A stretch of 5,007 nucleotides of DNA from Betaproteobacteria bacterium (GTDB taxonomy: Bacteria; Pseudomonadota; Gammaproteobacteria; Burkholderiales; Burkholderiaceae), in contig JAGWXN010000245.1 in assembly GCA_018969885.1 (NCBI GenBank), forward strand, positions 1-5,007, in the 5' to 3' direction. The first letter of the stretch is position 1. Each line of letters begins with the position of its first letter. This document shows positions 1-5,007 of the stretch, piece after piece. The notes under the pieces are model-generated. The model was not told the origin of the DNA, searched no databases, and saw only the letters and a list, made by a program, of their open reading frames with translations. The position numbers and the translations under genes are program-made.

Positions 1-4
1 GTGT

Positions 5-30
5 CAGCCCGCCGAGGCGGCGGTGAGCTG
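5..30 (-). terminator. GC-rich hairpin after the last gene, possible terminator
   Basis: Beginning two bases past the cupin stop codon, the minus strand can fold CAGC, a TCA bulge, CCGCCG, the loop CCT, CGGCGG and GCTG: ten pairs around one bulge. A U-run cannot be judged because the window ends four bases later, and those bases (ACAC) are not U-rich. It may be an intrinsic terminator, an mRNA-stabilising hairpin or simply GC-rich spacer. Confidence 0.35.
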
Positions 31-32
31 CT

Positions 33-1067
33 TCAAAGCCACTCCTCGCGCAGCAGCTCCAGGCGCTCAAACACGACACGATCGCTGACGATGAACAGAT
101 CGGCTTCGCCGCCCATCGCCTGATGGGTCACCCAGTGCCAGGAAGGAATGGTGAAGACGTCGTTCGGACCCCACTCAAACTCGGCGTCGCCGACTCGCGA
201 TCGACCGTGGCCGGACACGACAAGGCACATCGAGGTATAGGCGCCTCGGCGGGTCCGCGTGGGTGAATCGGCATTGAGGCGCATGGCATAGCAGTCGAGT
301 GTGGGCATGACTGCGCCGCCTGTGGCGGGGTTGACGTAGCGCACGGTGCGCGACCCGTCTGCGCCCGCTGCGGTGGCCGCGAGCGTGTCACGGGTGGCCG
401 CGCCGGGGTAGTGGAATTTGGGCGAGCAGCCCGGTACCGTCGCCGCCTCCGGGGAGGCGAGCCCGGCCGCCTGCCAGATACGCTCCTCGCCCGCGTCCAC
501 CTTCCAGAAATCATCATCCGTCGAGTCGCCCGCCTCGAAAAAATGCGCGTTGAGTGCGCAGAGCAGCGGCATGTTGGCGGCGTCAAACCAGATGATTCGT
601 CGGTTGCTCTGATTAATGTGGCCATGCCAGGCCATGGGCGGGGTGAGGATCAGGTCGCCTGAGCGCATTTCGCACCAGCGGCCATTGACGATGGTGGCGG
701 CACCTTCGGCCTGCACGGCAAACCGTAAGGCCGCACCCGTATGCCGGTGGGGGCGCGCCTGCTCGCCTGGATCGAGGACCGTGAATGCGCCGAGCATGTT
801 GGCACTGGTCGCCGTGTCACCGCCGAAGTTCGGATGGGTCATGATGAGCGCGCGCCGCTCGATTTCCTCGATGGGCACCTCCGACACCGCACGCTGCAAC
901 AGCGGCTCGGTGTCGCGCCAGCGCCAGATGAACGGTGTATCGCGAGGTTTGGGCTCGCGTGGCGTGATGCGCTTGTAGCGATCCCAGAGCGGATGGAGGT
1001 TCGCCCGATACAGATCGGCGAGATACGGCGAGGGGTCGTTACCCCCGCCCGCGACTGCGTCATTCAT
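33..1067 (-). CDS. Gentisate/salicylate 1,2-dioxygenase-family bicupin ring-cleavage dioxygenase
   Basis: Predicted cytoplasmic non-heme Fe(II) dioxygenase that opens a hydroxylated aromatic ring. Its 344 residues are typical of gentisate 1,2-dioxygenases. The N-terminal cupin (about 90-170) carries PGEQARPHRHTGAALRF (100-116) with metal ligands His107 and His109, then GDLILTPP (137-144) and the third ligand His148 in WHGH. Arg115, His150 and Asp162 also match active-site positions of the family. The 2- and 39-residue ligand spacings equal those I recall for salicylate 1,2-dioxygenase (His119, His121, His160). The C-terminal cupin (about 258-330) has VVSGHGRS, GPNDVFTIPSWHW and a closing SDR, but no H-x-H pair, so it is probably structural. 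Differences from ordinary gentisate dioxygenases are Leu92 where Tyr or Trp is usual, and DAANMP in place of DGLDIP. The true substrate may therefore be another 2,5-dihydroxy or ortho-hydroxy aromatic acid. It is the last gene of the operon, ending in TGA. Confidence 0.85.
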   Translation of the reverse strand: MNDAVAGGGNDPSPYLADLYRANLHPLWDRYKRITPREPKPRDTPFIWRWRDTEPLLQRAVSEVPIEEIERRALIMTHPNFGGDTATSANMLGAFTVLDPGEQARPHRHTGAALRFAVQAEGAATIVNGRWCEMRSGDLILTPPMAWHGHINQSNRRIIWFDAANMPLLCALNAHFFEAGDSTDDDFWKVDAGEERIWQAAGLASPEAATVPGCSPKFHYPGAATRDTLAATAAGADGSRTVRYVNPATGGAVMPTLDCYAMRLNADSPTRTRRGAYTSMCLVVSGHGRSRVGDAEFEWGPNDVFTIPSWHWVTHQAMGGEADLFIVSDRVVFERLELLREEWL

Positions 1068-1076
1068 GACCCGGAT

Positions 1077-1080
1077 CTCC
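1077..1080 (-). promoter_or_regulatory. Shine-Dalgarno site of the cupin gene
   Basis: Minus strand GGAG, followed by 9 bases and then ATG at 1067. It sits inside CCGGAGATCCGG, which could form only a 4-base-pair stem, so occlusion of the site is possible but weakly supported. Confidence 0.5.
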
Positions 1081-1101
1081 GGCGTGAAGCCTTGAAGGCG
1101 A

Positions 1102-2028
1102 TTATTTCGGAAGCTTCTGATCGATGTTGCCGCTGTCGATCAGCACATGCTTGATAAACACCCGCGGTTCGACCTTGCTGCCTTTAAGGTACTCGGACAG
1201 AACATCGACGCCCATCCGCCCCCAGAGCACCGGGTTCAGCTCGACCGTCATGGCGAGATTACCCTCCTTGAGCGAACGCAGCGCCGGCGGCACCCCATTC
1301 ATGCCGGTGACCAGCGTCTTGCCTTTGCGGTTGGCGGCAAGCACCGCCTGCGTGGCGCCAAGCGCGACATCATCATTGGCGGTGTAGATGGCTGCCAGAT
1401 CGGGATTGGCCACCAGCACATCTTCGGTGTTCTTGAGACCGCGCTCGCGGGTCAGCGGCCCGTCGTTGCGGAACACCACCCGGATATCGGGATACTTGGC
1501 CATGATTTCGGTGTAGCCCTCGGCGAGGTTGCGGAAGGTGGGCGCACCAGAGGGGCCGAGCAGCATCGCTACCTTGCCTTTGCCGCCAATGCTCTTGGCG
1601 GTCCACTCAGCAATATCGCGACCAATCTGCTTTTCGTCCATAGCAACATGGAGCGTCTGGTTGGGCGAGGTGGAGCCACGCGCCACCGATACGATGGGGA
1701 CCTTACCTGCAGCTGCGGCATCGTAGGCCGCGTTCACGCCTGTGGCATCGATCGGCGAGATGAGCACCCCTTTGACGCCCCGAGCCACCAGATCCTGTAC
1801 GCCATTGATCTGCTTGAGCTTGTCTTCATTGGACGAGACCGACACCACTTCCCAGCCGAGTTCGCCAGCGCGGGCGCGAATGCCTCGCATCATTGCAATG
1901 TAGAACGGATTGTCGTCTTGCGGCAGCGACACGCCGATCGTGATTTTTCCCTGGGCATGAGCGACAGTGAGCGGGGCGGATAGTGTGGTGAAGGCGGCCA
2001 GAGCTGCCATCAGAAGCGTGCGACGCAT
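1102..2028 (-). CDS. RbsB-type periplasmic substrate-binding protein (Peripla_BP_4 family)
   Basis: Captures the substrate in the periplasm and delivers it to the permease. It has 308 residues. A signal peptide is clear: MRR, a hydrophobic core (about 5-20) and a likely signal peptidase I site AHA|Q after residue 25. The mature part is a type I two-lobed binding protein, with ITIGVSLP (29-36), DNPFY (39-43), GVLISPID (87-94), TANDDVALGA (216-225) and TGMNG (241-245). Aligned by eye with E. coli RbsB from memory, Asn40, Phe42, Tyr43, Arg117, Arg166 and Asn218 match ligand-contacting positions. The two sugar-binding aspartates appear as Ala116 and Asn244. The fold and role are secure. Sugar as the ligand is doubtful, and a carboxylated aromatic would suit both the two retained arginines and the flanking dioxygenases; that last point is inference. 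The stop is TAA, 34 bases before the cupin gene. Confidence 0.92.
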   Translation of the reverse strand: MRRTLLMAALAAFTTLSAPLTVAHAQGKITIGVSLPQDDNPFYIAMMRGIRARAGELGWEVVSVSSNEDKLKQINGVQDLVARGVKGVLISPIDATGVNAAYDAAAAGKVPIVSVARGSTSPNQTLHVAMDEKQIGRDIAEWTAKSIGGKGKVAMLLGPSGAPTFRNLAEGYTEIMAKYPDIRVVFRNDGPLTRERGLKNTEDVLVANPDLAAIYTANDDVALGATQAVLAANRKGKTLVTGMNGVPPALRSLKEGNLAMTVELNPVLWGRMGVDVLSEYLKGSKVEPRVFIKHVLIDSGNIDQKLPK

Positions 2029-2035
2029 GGGTTAT

Positions 2036-2040
2036 CTCCT
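2036..2040 (-). promoter_or_regulatory. Shine-Dalgarno site of the binding-protein gene
   Basis: Minus strand AGGAG, followed by the 7-base spacer ATAACCC and then ATG at 2028. It is the strongest ribosome-binding site in the window, which fits the higher amount of binding protein usually needed relative to the membrane subunits. Confidence 0.7.
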
Positions 2041-2069
2041 GGGTGGGGTGAGTAGGGATGGTTTGAATG

Positions 2070-3014
2070 CTAACGCTTGGAGCGCAGGCTGTCTGCTGCG
2101 GCGGCGGCGATGATCACCACGCCAATCGCGACGCGCTGCCAGTAGGAATCGACATTCAGCAGGTTCAGGCTGTTGCCGAGCACGATCATGATGAACACGC
2201 CGATCACGCTCTTATAGAGCGTGCCTTCGCCACCGTGCAGGGCGGCGCCGCCCAGCACCACCGCGGCGATTGCGGTCAGCTCATAAAATTCGCCCGCCGT
2301 GGGTTGACCCGATTGCAGGCGCGCGGCGAGCATCACGCCGGCCACGCCCGCCAGCGCGCCGCAGATGACATAGGTGGATGCAGTGATTCGTGCAACCGGA
2401 ACGCCCGACAGATAGGCGGCTTCGCGACCGCCACCGGTCGCGTAGATGTGCCGGCCAAAGGGTGTGGCATGCATGACCCAGGACAGCACAACGAGCAGCA
2501 CAATAGGCACCCAGACGAGCGCGTGCAGACCCAGGATTCGAGCAGAGCCAAAGCCCACGAAGGCGGAGGGCAGACCCTCGTCGCCTTCGACGGGGGCGCC
2601 GCCCGTGATCAGGAACACTACGCCCCGAACCAGCACCATGGTGCCAAGCGTGGTGATGAAGGGATTGACCCGAAGATAGGCGATGACCAGGCCGTTCACC
2701 AGGCCCACCAGCGCACCCACGAGCACACCTGCCACGACGCCTGCGCCGATCCCTGCCTCAAGCATGACCATGGCCGACACGCAGCCCGCCAGCGCGGCGG
2801 TCGATCCCACCGATAGATCGAATCCTCCTCCAATGATGACGAAGGTCATGCCGATTGCGATCACCGCCATGATTGAGGACTGGACCAGGATGTTGTTGAG
2901 GTTCACCGGAGACAGAAAGCGATCGGTCAGCAATGCGGTCGCAGCGCAAAGCACAAGGAGCGTGACAAGCGGAATCTGGCCGAGAAGCCGGGATGAAACA
3001 GAGTGTGAAGCCAT
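2070..3014 (-). CDS. CUT2-family (RbsC-type) ABC transporter permease
   Basis: Inner-membrane channel subunit, presumably working as a dimer with the upstream ATPase. It has 314 residues, close to the RbsC norm, and is mostly hydrophobic with some eight to ten likely membrane segments. Family hallmarks in order are GMTFVIIGGGFDLSVGS (about 55-71), NPFITTLGTM (about 117-126), the cytoplasmic loop FGRHIYATGGGREAAYLSGV (about 187-206), which is the expected ATPase-contact region, and AAVVLGGAALHGGEGT (about 250-265). These identify the BPD_transp_2 branched permease family. The C-terminus ends in a short basic tail, SLRSKR. The ATG start overlaps the ATPase stop by one base, and the TAG stop is followed by 41 bases before the binding-protein gene. 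No frameshift or truncation is visible. The transported compound cannot be deduced from this subunit. Confidence 0.93.
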   Translation of the reverse strand: MASHSVSSRLLGQIPLVTLLVLCAATALLTDRFLSPVNLNNILVQSSIMAVIAIGMTFVIIGGGFDLSVGSTAALAGCVSAMVMLEAGIGAGVVAGVLVGALVGLVNGLVIAYLRVNPFITTLGTMVLVRGVVFLITGGAPVEGDEGLPSAFVGFGSARILGLHALVWVPIVLLVVLSWVMHATPFGRHIYATGGGREAAYLSGVPVARITASTYVICGALAGVAGVMLAARLQSGQPTAGEFYELTAIAAVVLGGAALHGGEGTLYKSVIGVFIMIVLGNSLNLLNVDSYWQRVAIGVVIIAAAAADSLRSKR

Positions 3015-4543
3015 CAGCGTGTCCTCTCGAGCGAAGCGCGCAGACGCGCCTCGTTCATGCCATCGGCGCGTTCAACGCGACCAATAATCTGCCGCTCGCG
3101 CATCGCAAGCACCGAATCGCACAAGCGAGCCAGTTCGCCCAGGTCGCTGGAACTCACCAGTACGCCGCCGCCGTCCTGGGTGAAGCGCCGGATCAGCGCA
3201 TGCACATGCATCTTGGCGGCAATATCGATGCCGTGGGTGGGCTCATCGAGCAGGAGAACCGACACACGGCGCGCTAGCCATTTGGCGAGGATGACCTTCT
3301 GCTGGTTACCGCCCGACAGCGATCCCACCCTGACCTCCGGGCGGCGAGGGCGGATGTCCATCAGATCCATCATTTCATTGACCAGGGCGTCGGCGCGTGA
3401 GCGGTCGATTCTGAAAATTGAGCCAATCTGAAACAGGTTGGGCAGCAGAATGTTGTCGCGCACCGATTGGTTCATGACCAGCCCGAGCGAGCGTGTGCCC
3501 GGGACCAGGCCGATTCCCTGTGCGATCGCATCGCCCGGCTGCCGCAGGAGCACGGTCGCTCCGCCGGCGCGCCGAACGGTCACCGGCTCAGGCCCCGCGC
3601 CGAACAGTCCGCGCACCTTGAGATCGGCGCCGCTCCCCAGCAAGCCGGCGATGCCAAGGGTCTGCCCGGCGCGAAGCGAGATCGGGGCTTGCGCGACCTG
3701 CTCGGCGATCAACTCTGGCCCATGCGGGCGGGTAGCGTTATCTTCGTGGGCGGCCGCGCGACCGGTCATTGCTTCAATCAGGTCGCCGATCGAAAACTGG
3801 CCTTTCTCGCAGACGGTGACCACTCGGCCATCCCGAAGCACTGTGCAGCGATCGGCGAGCGAGACGATTTCGTCTAGCCGATGCGAGATATAGATGATGG
3901 CGGTACCGGCCGCCTTCATTTGTGCCAACACCGAAAAAAGGCGGTCAATTTCACGCGACTCGAGCGCAGCCGTCGGCTCATCCAGAATGAAGACGTTGCA
4001 CTGCCGACGCAGCGCCTTGGCGATGGCCACGAGTTGCTGTTCGGCAAAGCTGAGTGAGCGGATTGGCTCGCGCACGTCCACATCGAGATTCAGTTGGGCG
4101 AGCTGCGCGCTGGCCTCGGCATTCATACGCGCGCGATCAATGGCGGGAACGATGCCAAACCGACGCCGCATCGGAAGGCTGCCCAGCATCAGGTTCTCGG
4201 CAATCGACAGTGCAGGCACCATCCGCAATTCCTGCGGAATCGTGACAATCCCTCCCGCGATCGCTGCCCTCGGGCTGCCGAAACGAACCGTCTGCCCTGC
4301 AACCTCAATCGTGCCGGAGTCGGCCTGATGTATGCCGCTCAGAATTCGGATGAGCGTCGATTTCCCTGCCCCGTTCTCGCCCACCAGCGCATGGATCTCA
4401 CCCGTTGCGACGATGAAGTCGACCTCATGGAGCGCCTGGGTAGCCCCGAACGACTTGGAAAGCGCACGGACCCGAACGGCCTCACGATCGACCGCGGCCG
4501 GGCTCGAGATGCTGCGGGATTCGGGCCCGATCGACGGCGGCAC
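3014..4543 (-). CDS. CUT2-family (RbsA/XylG-type) ABC transporter ATP-binding protein with two nucleotide-binding domains
   Basis: Cytoplasmic ATPase that would power import through the adjacent permease. It has 509 residues, the usual RbsA length. Domain 1 (about 23-260) is complete: Walker A GENGAGKST (55-63), Q-loop Gln104, signature LSFAEQQ (164-170), Walker B VFILDEPT (184-191) with catalytic Glu189, and H-loop His221 in ISHR. Domain 2 (about 277-500) keeps a perfect signature LSGGNQQK (409-416) and Walker B VLLLDEPT (429-436). Its Walker A region is GLLGSGADLK (300-309), with no normal P-loop, and its H-loop position is Ser in SSSDLGE. Loss of a working Walker A in the second half is normal for this family, though this version departs further than usual. 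The start is GTG; no other ATG or GTG occurs in frame until inside the Walker A, so this start is well supported. The first 22 residues are a polar leader. The stop TGA overlaps the permease ATG by one base. Substrate is not readable from the ATPase. Confidence 0.93.
   Translation of the reverse strand: MPPSIGPESRSISSPAAVDREAVRVRALSKSFGATQALHEVDFIVATGEIHALVGENGAGKSTLIRILSGIHQADSGTIEVAGQTVRFGSPRAAIAGGIVTIPQELRMVPALSIAENLMLGSLPMRRRFGIVPAIDRARMNAEASAQLAQLNLDVDVREPIRSLSFAEQQLVAIAKALRRQCNVFILDEPTAALESREIDRLFSVLAQMKAAGTAIIYISHRLDEIVSLADRCTVLRDGRVVTVCEKGQFSIGDLIEAMTGRAAAHEDNATRPHGPELIAEQVAQAPISLRAGQTLGIAGLLGSGADLKVRGLFGAGPEPVTVRRAGGATVLLRQPGDAIAQGIGLVPGTRSLGLVMNQSVRDNILLPNLFQIGSIFRIDRSRADALVNEMMDLMDIRPRRPEVRVGSLSGGNQQKVILAKWLARRVSVLLLDEPTHGIDIAAKMHVHALIRRFTQDGGGVLVSSSDLGELARLCDSVLAMRERQIIGRVERADGMNEARLRASLERTR
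3022..3027 (-). promoter_or_regulatory. Shine-Dalgarno site for the permease, inside the end of the ATPase gene
   Basis: Minus strand AGAGGA, with GAGG followed by 8 bases and then ATG at 3014. It lies within the last codons of the ATPase gene. The stop and start share one base (TGATG), a typical arrangement for coupled translation of subunits of one complex. Confidence 0.6.
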
Positions 4544-4551
4544 CTGCTGAA

Positions 4552-4557
4552 TCCTCA
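4552..4557 (-). promoter_or_regulatory. Shine-Dalgarno site overlapping a stop codon
   Basis: On the minus strand the sequence reads TGAGGATTCAGCAGGTG. The TGA stop of the NicX-like gene is also the first half of the TGAGGA ribosome-binding site of the next gene. GAGG is followed by 9 bases and then GTG. This supports the GTG start at 4543 and suggests translational coupling of the two genes. Confidence 0.65.
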
Positions 4558-5007
4558 GGTGATGCTGATGCGTCGAACCTGCATGGCGGGGTCGACGATC
4601 CGGCCTTTGTCGATAATGACCTGACCGTCCAGCATGACGGTGCAGTCGCGCATCGGCACGTCATAGTGCCCACGCGTGGTGCGCTTGCCACCGCCCTGCG
4701 AATTGGGCCCGGTGGAAAACAGGAAATTACCCGCGAACACGCGAGCGCCTGCGCGGTGACGTTCCGGTTCCTCGCCGTGCAGTGCCATGGCATACCACCG
4801 GGCCTGCGGGTTGAGCCCCCAGCCCAGATGCGACACCGCATACGGGTCGCGGTCGGCGTCATGCGCTTTGCCATCGTCCAGCCAGTCGCGCATCAGTTTG
4901 GCATCGAGCCCGCCTTCGATTTGGGTGACAAAACCATCGTTGATCTCGAGGCGAATCGCATCTTGAACATAGCGACAGTAGGGCAGGATGACGATATCGC
5001 CGGGTTG
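4555..5007 (-). CDS. NicX-like 2,5-dihydroxypyridine 5,6-dioxygenase family protein (aminopeptidase-T fold), C-terminal part
   Basis: Partial gene: the frame is open from base 5007 to a TGA at 4557-4555 and gives 150 residues beginning QPGDIVILPYCRYVQDAIRL, so the start lies outside the window. The ATG at 4893 is internal, because conserved-looking sequence continues upstream of it. Visible family features are SHLGWGLNP (fragment residues 59-67), FLFSTGPN (95-102) and GHYDVPMRDC (113-122). From memory, NicX of Pseudomonas putida binds Fe(II) through a His about 53 residues before an H-x-D pair. Here His60, His114 and Asp116 fit closely, with spacings of 54 and 2. NicX (about 350 residues) opens 2,5-dihydroxypyridine to N-formylmaleamate in the cytoplasm. 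The fold is shared with M29 metallopeptidases, so automatic annotation may read aminopeptidase or leucyl aminopeptidase. Family placement is fairly secure; the exact substrate is inferred. It is the most upstream gene seen in the operon, 11 bases before the ATPase gene. Confidence 0.75.
   Translation of the reverse strand, partial: QPGDIVILPYCRYVQDAIRLEINDGFVTQIEGGLDAKLMRDWLDDGKAHDADRDPYAVSHLGWGLNPQARWYAMALHGEEPERHRAGARVFAGNFLFSTGPNSQGGGKRTTRGHYDVPMRDCTVMLDGQVIIDKGRIVDPAMQVRRISIT

Larger units (their letters stand above)
33..5007 (-). other. Predicted operon: dioxygenase, ABC importer (ATPase, permease, binding protein), cupin dioxygenase
   Basis: Five co-directional genes are separated by 11, -1, 41 and 34 bases. 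Each internal start has a recognisable ribosome-binding site, and no promoter-like or terminator-like element is evident between genes. The operon continues upstream of base 5007, where its promoter and any regulator should lie. The importer sitting between two ring-cleavage enzymes suggests uptake coupled to catabolism of one aromatic or N-heteroaromatic growth substrate (inference). Confidence 0.75.

Noticed and set aside
1071..1082. Inverted repeat CCGGA-TC-TCCGG over the cupin ribosome-binding site as a possible regulatory hairpin
   Set aside because: With a realistic loop the stem is only four pairs, which is common by chance in GC-rich DNA.
1089..1099. Small hairpin GCCT-TGA-AGGC just after the binding-protein stop codon
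   Set aside because: Only four base pairs and no T-run; too weak to call an internal terminator or processing site.
741..1154. Plus-strand open frame spanning the cupin start and the intergenic gap
   Set aside because: It has no recognisable protein features, and it overlaps the N-terminal cupin coding region, which is strongly supported by its metal-binding motifs.
1147..1983. Plus-strand open frame of 278 codons opposite the binding-protein gene
   Set aside because: It is a shadow of codon bias in the real gene: His- and Arg-rich, no family features and no good ribosome-binding site.
2067..2816. Plus-strand open frame of 249 codons opposite the permease
   Set aside because: Its translation is rich in His, Gln, Asp and Arg, as expected from the reverse of a GC-rich hydrophobic membrane gene. 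It has no recognisable domain and lies entirely inside a clear permease gene.
3467..3877. Plus-strand open frame opposite the ATPase
   Set aside because: Lies opposite the second half of a complete ABC ATPase gene and shows no motifs of its own.
3014..4543. Naming the transporter as a ribose or xylose importer (rbsA, xylG)
   Set aside because: The ATPase and permease show only the CUT2 family. The binding-protein pocket and flanking dioxygenases argue against a simple sugar, so no symbol was assigned.
4482..4874. Minus-strand open frame of 130 codons overlapping the NicX-like gene in another frame
   Set aside because: Arg- and Ala-rich out-of-frame translation; the other frame carries the conserved dioxygenase motifs and continues to the window edge.

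Overview
The window looks like part of a proteobacterial chromosome or large plasmid. It is GC-rich and densely packed, every gene is on the minus strand, Shine-Dalgarno sites of the AGGAG type precede the starts, and the exported protein has a Gram-negative-type signal peptide. A soil or plant-associated beta- or alphaproteobacterium would fit, but nothing here fixes the taxon.

Layout in transcription order (high to low coordinates): (1) the C-terminal 150 residues of a NicX-like / aminopeptidase-T-fold ring-cleavage dioxygenase, running off the window at base 5007; (2) a 509-residue double-domain ABC ATPase of the RbsA/XylG (CUT2) type with a GTG start; (3) a 314-residue RbsC-type permease whose ATG overlaps the ATPase stop by one base; (4) a 308-residue RbsB-type periplasmic binding protein with a signal peptide; (5) a 344-residue bicupin of the gentisate/salicylate 1,2-dioxygenase family. 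A GC-rich hairpin lies just after the last stop codon, at the window edge. Gaps between genes are 11, -1, 41 and 34 bases, so the five genes read as one operon. Its promoter lies beyond base 5007. No gap is long enough to hide another gene.

How they may work together: a complete high-affinity importer (ATPase, permease and binding protein) sits between two non-heme ring-cleavage oxygenases of unrelated fold. Both oxygenase families open rings with para-placed hydroxyls: 2,5-dihydroxypyridine for NicX, gentisate (2,5-dihydroxybenzoate) for the cupin. The simplest reading is an uptake-and-catabolism operon for an aromatic or N-heteroaromatic acid, using a transporter from a family normally assigned to sugars. 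Two acidic sugar-contacting positions of the ribose-binding protein appear to be replaced in this binding protein, which supports a non-sugar ligand. The actual substrate cannot be read from the sequence. No mobile element, CRISPR array, tRNA or rRNA was seen.
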